Shown piece after piece: positions 1 to 5,621 of a DNA stretch of 17,098 nucleotides. The stretch covers positions 1 through 17,098 of the forward strand of contig DATBDM010000065.1 of NCBI GenBank assembly GCA_036269915.1, given 5' to 3'. The translations under genes were made by a program, and so were the position numbers. The notes under the pieces are model-generated. The model saw nothing but the letters and a program-made list of their open reading frames with translations. It did no database searches and was not told the DNA's origin. Numbering within the stretch: position 1 is the stretch's first letter; every line of letters starts with the position of its first letter. Origin of the DNA: DATBDM01 sp036269915. GTDB taxonomy: Bacteria > Actinomycetota > Thermoleophilia > Solirubrobacterales > Solirubrobacteraceae.

Positions 1-10
1 GACGACCCGC

Positions 11-640
11 ATGGCGATCAAACCCAAGGACATCATCGACTCCGTCGTCGGCGTCGGCCGCAGCGCGGTCGCCACCGGCACCGAGCTCGTCGGGCGGCTG
101 CGCGGCGAGGGCGACGAACCGGCGCCCGCGGCGCCCAAGACCGCCGGCACCTCGACGACCGCGAGCCGCACCGCCGCGTCCCGCAGTCGCGGCACCGCAG
201 CCGCGCGCGCCGGCACCGCCGGGACGCGGCTCAAGCCGTCGGCGTCGCCGCGATCGGTCGGCGCGCCCAAGGCGGGCGAGCCGAAGGCGCCGCGTTCGGC
301 GACCTCGACGGCGTCGCGCAGGACGACCCCGACGGCGAAGCCCAAGCCCGCGGCGGCCAACCCCCCGGCGGCCAAGCCGGCGGCGGCCAAGCCGGCGGCG
401 GCCAAGCCGGCGGCGGCCAAGCCCGCCGCCAAGCCGAAGCCGAAGCCGACCGCGAAGGCCACGGCGGCAAAGACCACGGCGCCCGCGAAGCCCAAGAACC
501 CGCCGGCGACCGAGCCCGCTACGGCGGCGAAGCCGAAGGACGCGGCCGTGCCCAAGTCGAGCAACGGCGCCTCGGCGACACCGGCCGAGCCGGCGTCGAC
601 GCCCGCCCCGAGCGCCGACGCGCCGAAGGGCGACGCCTGA
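11..640 (+). CDS. Ala/Lys/Pro-rich low-complexity basic protein
   Basis: The frame encodes 209 residues. The first 40 or so look like ordinary protein (starts MAIKPKDIIDSVVGVG, with a possible amphipathic helix). The rest is almost entirely Ala, Lys, Pro, Thr and Ser, with AAAKP-type pentapeptides around residues 117-145 and a net positive charge. This resembles the disordered C-terminal tails of histone H1-like or cell-wall-associated proteins, but no family is recognised. The ATG lies only 10 bases from the window edge, so ribosome binding site and promoter cannot be judged. The pentapeptides come from a 15-bp tandem DNA repeat, so length may vary between strains. The frame ends in TGA just before a strong hairpin. 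A nucleoid or nucleic-acid-binding role is possible but is only inferred from composition. Confidence 0.7.
   Translation: MAIKPKDIIDSVVGVGRSAVATGTELVGRLRGEGDEPAPAAPKTAGTSTTASRTAASRSRGTAAARAGTAGTRLKPSASPRSVGAPKAGEPKAPRSATSTASRRTTPTAKPKPAAANPPAAKPAAAKPAAAKPAAAKPAAKPKPKPTAKATAAKTTAPAKPKNPPATEPATAAKPKDAAVPKSSNGASATPAEPASTPAPSADAPKGDA
372..416 (+). repeat. 15-bp tandem repeat, three perfect copies
   Basis: The unit CCAAGCCGGCGGCGG occurs three times head to tail (372-386, 387-401, 402-416). A degenerate copy precedes it at 357-371 and a diverged one follows from 417. The unit is a multiple of three and encodes the AAAKP-like pentapeptide, so copy-number change would keep the frame. Confidence 0.9.
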
Positions 641-648
641 GCAGGCGC

Positions 649-679
649 CGGCGGTCCGCCCCCGCAGGGCGGGCCGCCG
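649..679 (+). terminator. Hairpin after the low-complexity gene
   Basis: The arm at 649-660 (CGGCGGTCCGCC) pairs with 668-679, giving 12 bp with one G-U wobble and a 7-nt loop. It begins 8 nt after the stop codon and has no U-tract, as is common in high-GC actinobacteria. It also separates this gene from the promoter of the next one at 685. Confidence 0.6.
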
Positions 680-684
680 CGCCG

Positions 685-690
685 TAGGCT
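685..690 (+). promoter_or_regulatory. -10 box TAGGCT for the metalloprotein gene
   Basis: TAGGCT fits TAnnnT and ends 7 nt before the ATG at 698. The transcript would have essentially no leader, and no Shine-Dalgarno sequence is present. No clear -35 box is seen. Confidence 0.5.
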
Positions 691-697
691 CGGGCCC

Positions 698-1057
698 ATG
701 AAGCTGCACCGCACGAGCGAGGAGCGGGCGATGCTGGCTCGGGCGAAGTCGCGCCTGGACCGGCTCGACTTCCACCCGCGGCCCGTGCGCGTCGACCGCG
801 TCCGGATCCTGCACGTCCCGTGGCTGTACCGGCTGCCCTGGTTCCGGCGCTTCGACGGCTACGAGATGGGCCCGCTGATCCTGCTCCGGCGTCCGCTGGC
901 CGAGACCTCCGAGGACCTCGTCGTCCACGAGCTCTGCCACGTCTGGCAGGACCAGCACCAGCGCCTGCGGCTGTGGACGAGCTACCTGTACCAGGGCTAC
1001 CGCGACAACCCGCACGAGATCGAGGCCCGGCGCGCGGTCGAGGAGACGCAGAGCTAG
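698..1057 (+). CDS. Small HExxH putative zinc metallopeptidase
   Basis: The 119-residue product has HELCH at residues 77-81 in the context VVHELCHVWQ, the zinc-binding helix of zincin metallopeptidases (two His ligands and a general-base Glu). The segment GYRDNPHEIEAR (100-111) follows about 25 residues later. A Glu there could be the third ligand, giving a gluzincin-like arrangement. There is no signal peptide or membrane segment, so it is probably cytoplasmic. At 119 aa it is close to a bare catalytic core, with no obvious prodomain. The start is set by ATG 698, 7 nt after a TAnnnT box. The stop TAG also forms the first half of the next -10 box. Function as a real protease and its substrate are unknown. 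Confidence 0.8.
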   Translation: MKLHRTSEERAMLARAKSRLDRLDFHPRPVRVDRVRILHVPWLYRLPWFRRFDGYEMGPLILLRRPLAETSEDLVVHELCHVWQDQHQRLRLWTSYLYQGYRDNPHEIEARRAVEETQS

Positions 1058-1060
1058 CAT
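1055..1060 (+). promoter_or_regulatory. -10 box TAGCAT overlapping a stop codon
   Basis: TAGCAT matches TAnnnT and lies 10 nt before the ATG at 1071, predicting a leader of about 4 nt. Its first three bases are the TAG stop of the upstream gene. Confidence 0.4.
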
Positions 1061-1070
1061 CGTCGGCCCC

Positions 1071-1556
1071 ATGGCCGCGGTGCCCAGCCATCTCGCCGAG
1101 CCCATCGCCACCGTCCGGGCGTTCGCCTCGGCCGGCGGCGCGGAGCGCGTCGTGCTGCTCGTCGACCGCGGCGAGCACAGCGACGCGCTGATGTTCGACT
1201 GCGACGGCCTCGGCGCCGTCGAGGTCACCGAGGACGGCGAGGAGTCGATCGTCGAGCCCTCGACCCCGCCCGGCGCCGCGCCGCGCGCGCTGCCCGAGCT
1301 GCGCCCGGCGCCGCCGAGCGCCATCGCCTTCGACGCCGCGACCGGTCAGCTCGAGGCGCCGCTCGGCGTGATCGCCAATCTCGCGGCCGGCGTACTGGCG
1401 CTCGCGACCGCGTTCGGCGGCCGCAGCGTCGCCTCCGTCGACTTCCCCACCCGGGACCCCGACCAGCCCCTGACGATCGCCGCCCGCGAGGGCGACCCGA
1501 TCATCGTCGCCTCCGGCGAGCATCGCTTCGAGCTGCCGCCCGAGGCCCTGCGGTGA
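1071..1556 (+). CDS. Hypothetical protein, 161 aa
   Basis: I do not recognise the family. The 161-residue protein has an N-terminal alpha/beta-like half (AERVVLLVDRG around 25-35), an acidic middle, and a Pro/Ala-rich stretch near 65-82. A small hydrophobic Ala/Leu segment lies near 97-113, too weak to call a membrane span. The C-terminal part (GGRSVASVDFPTRD, then EGDPIIVASGEHRFELPP) reads like a beta-rich domain. There are no catalytic motifs. The stop codon overlaps the next start (GTGA at 1553-1556), so the two are translationally coupled and probably act together. The start at ATG 1071 is supported by the nearby -10 box. Confidence 0.75.
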   Translation: MAAVPSHLAEPIATVRAFASAGGAERVVLLVDRGEHSDALMFDCDGLGAVEVTEDGEESIVEPSTPPGAAPRALPELRPAPPSAIAFDAATGQLEAPLGVIANLAAGVLALATAFGGRSVASVDFPTRDPDQPLTIAAREGDPIIVASGEHRFELPPEALR

Positions 1557-1873
1557 GCGACGTCTGCAGCTGGTGCGGCGAGCCCGTGCCGGCCGGGGAG
1601 GGCTACCGCGCCTACGAGCCCGAGGGCGCCAGGGAGGCGCGCTTCTGCCGGCTCGAGCACGTCGTCCCCTGGGCGATCCGCGGCGCGGCGTGGGACGCCG
1701 GGGAGCCGCCTGCCGTCGACGAGCCCGGCACCTGCGCGTGGTGCCGCTCCGCGCTCGGCCCCGGGCGCGTGCTCGTCGTGCGCGAACGCGGTGAGCTCCG
1801 GATCGCCGACGGCCTCTGTTCCACCGCGCACCTGCTCGAGTGGGCGAAGGCCGGCGGGCGCTACGCGACCTGA
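1553..1873 (+). CDS. Tandem CxxC/CxxxH zinc-binding small protein
   Basis: The 106-residue protein has two similar modules. The first has C5-x2-C8 and C32-x3-H36. The second has C61-x2-C64 and C89-x3-H93. Each has four ligands in the order CxxC then CxxxH with nearly equal spacing (23 and 24 residues), which looks like an internal duplication of a small zinc-finger fold. TRASH- or YHS-like metal-sensing or metal-trafficking modules use a similar C-x2-C...C-x3-C/H layout, but assignment to them is my inference. There are no DNA-binding or enzymatic motifs. The GTG start at 1553 overlaps the upstream stop, implying translational coupling with the hypothetical 161-aa protein. It could be a zinc-binding protein partner or a metal sensor. 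Confidence 0.75.
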   Translation: MSDVCSWCGEPVPAGEGYRAYEPEGAREARFCRLEHVVPWAIRGAAWDAGEPPAVDEPGTCAWCRSALGPGRVLVVRERGELRIADGLCSTAHLLEWAKAGGRYAT

Positions 1874-1924
1874 CGCACACAACGCGTGTGCGCTCGGGCG
1901 CCCCGCCGGGTACCACCCAGCAAG

Positions 1925-2326
1925 ATGCTGCACCGACGACACTTCACCCTGGACCAGGCCAACGGGCTCGTGCCCGTCATCAACGACCTCATGATCGGAC
2001 TGCGCGCCGCCCACGCGGAGCTCACGAGCGGCGGTCTCGACGGCGAGCTGTCGCTGCTGGCGGAGACGACCGGCGGCGCCTGGCCGGGCCGCGAGCGCGC
2101 GGAGGCCGCGGTCACCGTCTCGCTCGCCTTCGAGAGCCTGGAGGAGCTCGACGTGCTCGTCCGCGACGTCGAGCGCGGCATCGTGGACTTCCCCACGCTG
2201 ATGGACGGCCGCGAGGTCTATCTCTGCTGGCACGTGGGCGAGCCCGTCATCTCCCACTGGCACGAGATCGAGTCCGGCTTCGCGGGACGCCGGCCGCTGG
2301 ACCGCGAGGCGCGCCGCTCCTTCTAG
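1925..2326 (+). CDS. DUF2203 family protein
   Basis: The 133-residue product starts MLHRRHFTLDQANGLVPVI, the usual N-terminal helix of DUF2203 proteins (FTLexANaLlP). It ends with the family's hallmark: VYLCWHVGEPVISHWHEIESGFAGRRP, in which Trp, the GE pair and the HWHE segment are conserved. Length is normal for the family. The biochemical role is unknown. I prefer ATG 1925 over the in-frame GTG 1886 because the family begins at this point and a TACCAC element lies 8 nt upstream. The stop TAG (2324-2326) overlaps the stop of the convergent glycosylase gene within a shared CTAG, leaving no room for a terminator. Confidence 0.85.
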   Translation: MLHRRHFTLDQANGLVPVINDLMIGLRAAHAELTSGGLDGELSLLAETTGGAWPGRERAEAAVTVSLAFESLEELDVLVRDVERGIVDFPTLMDGREVYLCWHVGEPVISHWHEIESGFAGRRPLDREARRSF

Positions 2327-3171
2327 CCGGCGCCGGTCGCGCGCAGCAGCAGCGCGACCCACGAGCGGAACGGCCGCCAGGCCTCCGCGACGTCCTCCAT
2401 CCGCACCTCGTCGCCGTAGCGCTCACGCACGATCGCGGCGAGCCGGCGCTCGTTGCCCGGCAGCGCGTCGGGATCGCCGACGCCGCGGATCCACACGAGC
2501 TCGGCCGAGAACGGGCCGATGCCGGGCAGCTTCCGCAGGTCCTCCTCGGCGGCGTCGCGGCCGAGCGCCCGCAGCCGCATGCGGTCGAGCCGCCCGGTGC
2601 CCGCCGCCGCGCCGAGCGCGCGCAGCTGCTCCTCCTTGCGACCGGTGAGCCCGCGCACGCCCGCGGGCAGCGCGGCCAGCCGGTCCGGTGCCGGGAAGGC
2701 GGGGAGGCGCAGGCCGTCGAGCGCGACGGTCTCGCCGAGCTCCTCGGCGAGCCGCTGCTTGATCGCCGCGGCCTGGCTCATGCGGATGCGCTGGCCGATG
2801 ATCGTCCACGCCGCCGCCTCGTAGGGCGACCAGAACAGCACGGGGCGCAGGCCGGGAAGCCGCGCCTGGGCGGCGGCGACGATCGGGTCGCGCTCGCCGA
2901 CCGCGGCCCAGCCGGCGCCGTCGACGTCGAGCGAGAGGATCGCCTCGACCGCGTCGCGCACGCGATCCTCCGGCCCGCCCGAGACCTCGCCGCGGACGGC
3001 GCCGTCGCGCTCCTCGAGCCGGACCGCGACCGTCCGCCAGTCGCCCTCGAGCGCGAAGGCGAAGGCCATCTCGCCGCTGTCGCGGCGCGCGTCGCTCGCG
3101 GGGAAGCCCTCGGCGAACGTGGCCGCGGCGGCGAGTGAGAACGGACCGCGCGGCTGCAGGCTGAAGGCCAT
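2323..3171 (-). CDS. AlkA-like DNA-3-methyladenine glycosylase (HhH-GPD family)
   Basis: The 282-residue protein matches the AlkA/COG0122 group: an N-terminal beta-rich domain (1-100), then an all-helical domain with the helix-hairpin-helix LPGIGPFSAELVWIRG at about 215-230. These enzymes flip alkylated purines out of DNA and cleave the glycosidic bond during base excision repair. The segment after the hairpin, GDPDALPGNERRL, corresponds to the GPD loop. The position of AlkA's catalytic Asp238 is Glu241 here (codon at 2449-2451). I recall similar Glu-bearing actinobacterial relatives, so this may define a subfamily rather than a dead enzyme. The start ATG lies 6 nt after a -10 box inside a palindrome shared with the divergent acyl-CoA synthetase gene. 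The 3' end overlaps the DUF2203 gene by 4 bp. Confidence 0.85.
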   Translation of the reverse strand: MAFSLQPRGPFSLAAAATFAEGFPASDARRDSGEMAFAFALEGDWRTVAVRLEERDGAVRGEVSGGPEDRVRDAVEAILSLDVDGAGWAAVGERDPIVAAAQARLPGLRPVLFWSPYEAAAWTIIGQRIRMSQAAAIKQRLAEELGETVALDGLRLPAFPAPDRLAALPAGVRGLTGRKEEQLRALGAAAGTGRLDRMRLRALGRDAAEEDLRKLPGIGPFSAELVWIRGVGDPDALPGNERRLAAIVRERYGDEVRMEDVAEAWRPFRSWVALLLRATGAG

Positions 3172-3194
3172 CGCCGCAGCGTACGCTGCGTCCG
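3172..3194. promoter_or_regulatory. Palindromic bidirectional promoter
   Basis: The 16-bp perfect palindrome CGCAGCGTACGCTGCG (3175-3190) contains two identical -10 boxes, TACGCT, on opposite strands. The + box is 3182-3187, 7 nt before ATG 3195. The - box is 3178-3183, 6 nt before ATG 3171. The two boxes share the central TA, so only one polymerase can open the site at a time. Both transcripts would be essentially leaderless. Confidence 0.65.
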
Positions 3195-4619
3195 ATGCGC
3201 CTCGCCGCTCTCGACGCGCCCGGTGACGGTCCCGCCGTGACGATGACGGAGGGCTCGCTGTCCGGCCGGGAGCTGCGTGCCGCCGCCGGAGCCGTGGCGC
3301 GTGAGCTGGCCGGCGCCGAGCGCGTCGCCGTGTGGGCCACCAGCGAGCTCGCGACGGTCGCGGGCGTGCTCGGCGCGCTGACCGCCGGCGTGCCGTTCGT
3401 GCCGCTCAACCCGAAGCTCGGCACGCGGGAGCTCGCGCACGTGCTCGCCGACGCCGAGCCGGACGCCGTGCTCGCCGCAAGCGCGGCGGCCCTGCCGGAC
3501 GGGCTCGGACGAATCGAGCGGATCGCGCCCTCGCTGACCGGGCAGCCCGACCCCGGGCCGCTGCCCGAGCACCCCGACGAACGGCCCGCGATGGTCATGT
3601 ACACCTCGGGCACGACCGGGCCGCCCAAGGGCGTCGTGCTCAGCCGCGGCGCGATCGCGCGCAACCTCGACGCGCTCGCCGGCGCGTGGGCCTGGACCGG
3701 CGCGGACGTGCTCGCGCACGCGTTGCCGCTCTTCCACGTCCACGGCCTCGTCCTCGGCGTCCTCGGCCCGCTGCGCCTCGGCGGCCGCGTGCGCCACCTG
3801 GGCGGCTTCGATCCCGCCGAGGCGGCCGCCGCGCTCGCCGGCGACGCGACGATGCTCTTCGGCGTCCCGACGATGTACCACCGCCTCGCCGACGCCGCCG
3901 AGCGCGACCCGCAGGTCGCCGCCGGTCTGCGCGCGGCCCGGCTGCTCGTCTCCGGCTCCGCGGCGCTCCCGGCTGCCGACCACGATCGGATCGAGCGGGC
4001 CAGCGGGCAGCGGATCGTCGAGCGTTACGGGATGACCGAGACGCTCATGATCACCTCGGTGCGCCATGACGGCGAGCGCCGTGCGGGCTACGTCGGGCGC
4101 CCGCTGCCGGGCATCGAGCTGCGCGTCGTCGACGACGCCGGGCTGCCGGTGCCGGCCGACGACGCGACGATCGGCGGCGTCGAGGTCCGCGGCGCGAGCA
4201 TGTTCGACGGCTACCTGAACGCGCCCCGGGCGACCGCGCAGGCCTTTCGCGACGGCGGCTGGTTCGCCACCGGCGACCTCGGCGCCCTTGCGCCGGACGG
4301 CTACCTGCGGCTCGTCGGCCGTGCCTCGACCGACCTGATCAAGAGCGGTGGATACCGGATCGGGGCCGGCGAGGTGGAGTCCGCGCTGCTCACGCATGCG
4401 AGCGTCGGAGAGGCGGCGGTGCTCGGCCTCCCCGACGACGACCTCGGCGAGCGGATCGTCGCCTGGGTCGTCGCGAACGGCGAGCCGCCGGAGGCGGACG
4501 CGCTGATCGACCACGTCGCGGGCGCGCTGACCCCGCACAAGCGCCCGCGCGAGATCCGCTTCGTCGACGCGCTGCCGCGCAACGCGATGGGCAAGGTGCG
4601 CAAGCGGGAGCTGCGGTGA
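3195..4619 (+). CDS. matB: Malonyl-CoA synthetase-like acyl-CoA ligase (MatB-like)
   Basis: The 474-residue adenylate-forming enzyme shows the ANL motifs in order: YTSGTTGPPKG (136-146, phosphate loop), YGMTET (278-283), TGDLG (359-363), the hinge region near LVGRASTDLIKSGGYRIGAGE (373-393) and catalytic Lys467 in NAMGKV. Stretches such as FHVHGLVLGVLGPL, TMLFGVPTMYHR, RLLVSGSAALPAADH and STDLIKSGGYRIGAGE closely resemble MatB of Streptomyces coelicolor, which makes malonyl-CoA or methylmalonyl-CoA from the diacid, ATP and CoA. The Arg-rich segment VRHDGERRAG after the A5 motif also matches MatB. Substrate specificity is inferred from resemblance; a general medium-chain ligase is the alternative. 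The start lies 7 nt after a -10 box in the palindromic promoter. No malonate decarboxylase or transporter lies nearby. Confidence 0.75.
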   Translation: MRLAALDAPGDGPAVTMTEGSLSGRELRAAAGAVARELAGAERVAVWATSELATVAGVLGALTAGVPFVPLNPKLGTRELAHVLADAEPDAVLAASAAALPDGLGRIERIAPSLTGQPDPGPLPEHPDERPAMVMYTSGTTGPPKGVVLSRGAIARNLDALAGAWAWTGADVLAHALPLFHVHGLVLGVLGPLRLGGRVRHLGGFDPAEAAAALAGDATMLFGVPTMYHRLADAAERDPQVAAGLRAARLLVSGSAALPAADHDRIERASGQRIVERYGMTETLMITSVRHDGERRAGYVGRPLPGIELRVVDDAGLPVPADDATIGGVEVRGASMFDGYLNAPRATAQAFRDGGWFATGDLGALAPDGYLRLVGRASTDLIKSGGYRIGAGEVESALLTHASVGEAAVLGLPDDDLGERIVAWVVANGEPPEADALIDHVAGALTPHKRPREIRFVDALPRNAMGKVRKRELR

Positions 4620-4652
4620 CGCCGTGGATCCCATCTGGCGTCGCGCAGCCGC

Positions 4653-4658
4653 TACCGT
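4653..4658 (+). promoter_or_regulatory. -10 box TACCGT for the zinc-knuckle gene
   Basis: TACCGT fits TAnnnT and lies 13 nt before ATG 4672, predicting a leader of about 7 nt. It supports ATG 4672 over the in-frame GTG at 4624. Confidence 0.35.
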
Positions 4659-4671
4659 CACGGCCCGGAGC

Positions 4672-5583
4672 ATGCCGCTCTTCTGCCGCCACAACCGCCT
4701 GACCGCCAACTGCCCGATCTGCTCGCGCGACATGGAGGCCGAGCTGCGCTCGAAGGCGCCACCGCGCGCCCGGCCCGCGCGCACCGGCAGCGCCTCCTCG
4801 ACGGCCAAGCGCTCCCCGTCGCGGGCGCGAACGGGCGCCGGGCGCTCCGGCGGCGTCGTGACGCGCCGGCTCGCGCGCGCCGCCGACGACGGCTACCGCA
4901 ACCCGCTCGTCCCCGGCCTGCGCGCGACGGCCGACGCCGAGCGCCTCGGCGCCGCGCTCGCCGCCGCCGCGGAGCGCCTGCGGCCGCCCGGCTTCTACCC
5001 CGACGTCGCGGCCGAGCCCGACGTCGAGGAGGCGACCTGGCTCGCGTTCCTGCTCGCGCTGGCCGCCGCCCCGGCGCTCCAGGAGGCCGTGCTCGAGCAG
5101 CGGCCCGCGTGGCGCGACGGCGAGCTCCCCGACCTCCCGCCCGAGCGCTCCCGCACCGCGGCCGCCTACCGCGCCTGGGCCGAGCGCGCCGGCACGCAGG
5201 CCGCCGGCTTCTCCGGCGAGCCGGCGTGGACGCCGCAGCGCCGCTTCGCCCGCTCCTTCGAGCGGCTCGCGCTGCCGGGCTTCGCGCGGTCCCAGCGCTT
5301 CGAGCTGCTGACCGGGCTCGGCGCGGCCGGCACCTACCCGCTCGAGGCCGGCGAGCTGTTCCTCGCGGCGGCCGACGATCCGACCACCGAGGCGGCCAAG
5401 CGGCTGCTGGTCTCCGGCGACAAGCTGCTGCTCGAGCGCCGCGCCCGCGAGCTCGCCGAGGCCTGTGGCGTGCCGATCGCCGCGCTCGACCGCGGGCTGG
5501 CGGCCTGGAGCACCCCCGGCGTGCCGGCCGACCTCGCGGCCGAGGTCCCGGGCTCCATCCGGACCGCGCTCGAGCTGGGGTGA
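4672..5583 (+). CDS. Zinc-knuckle protein, possible aGPT-pyrophosphorylase clade 3 family
   Basis: The 303-residue protein begins MPLFCRHNRLTANCPICSR, a compact C5-x-H7-x6-C14-x2-C17 cluster that looks like a small zinc-binding knuckle. A basic, disordered Ser/Arg/Ala linker (about 20-65) follows. The helical remainder contains EEATWLAFLLALAAAP, AYRAWAERAGTQAAGFSGEPAWTPQRRFARSFERLALPGF and a C-terminal LLLERRARELAEACGVPIAALDRGLAAW. I recall proteins of this shape being labelled alpha-glutamyl/putrescinyl thymine pyrophosphorylase clade 3, a family predicted by comparative genomics around modified DNA bases. That label is from memory and unproven here. I see no modified-base synthesis genes or phage context. 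An in-frame GTG at 4624 would add 16 residues, but the knuckle directly after ATG 4672 and the -10 box favour the shorter form. Confidence 0.7.
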   Translation: MPLFCRHNRLTANCPICSRDMEAELRSKAPPRARPARTGSASSTAKRSPSRARTGAGRSGGVVTRRLARAADDGYRNPLVPGLRATADAERLGAALAAAAERLRPPGFYPDVAAEPDVEEATWLAFLLALAAAPALQEAVLEQRPAWRDGELPDLPPERSRTAAAYRAWAERAGTQAAGFSGEPAWTPQRRFARSFERLALPGFARSQRFELLTGLGAAGTYPLEAGELFLAAADDPTTEAAKRLLVSGDKLLLERRARELAEACGVPIAALDRGLAAWSTPGVPADLAAEVPGSIRTALELG

Positions 5584-5609
5584 CGGGAGGGACAAACCGC
5601 TCTCGCGGG

Positions 5610-5615
5610 TAAGCT
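5610..5615 (+). promoter_or_regulatory. -10 box TAAGCT for the glycosyltransferase gene
   Basis: TAAGCT ends exactly 6 nt before ATG 5622, the geometry expected when transcription starts at the A of the start codon. No Shine-Dalgarno sequence is seen. Confidence 0.55.
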
Positions 5616-5621
5616 GGGGCC

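Noticed and set aside
372..416. Tandem repeats as a CRISPR array
   Set aside because: The repeats are contiguous with no spacers, are only 15 bp, and lie in frame within a coding sequence.
519..1916. A 465-codon minus-strand open frame
   Set aside because: It overlaps four plus-strand genes with clear motifs or coupling and has only low-complexity Arg/Ala content.
4624..4671. GTG 4624 as start of the zinc-knuckle protein
   Set aside because: The added 16 residues are not family-like, and a -10-like box lies inside this stretch, which favours ATG 4672.
2778..4808. A 676-codon minus-strand open frame
   Set aside because: It is antisense to the MatB-like gene, whose motifs are complete. The product is Arg/Ala/Gly-rich and has no recognisable fold.
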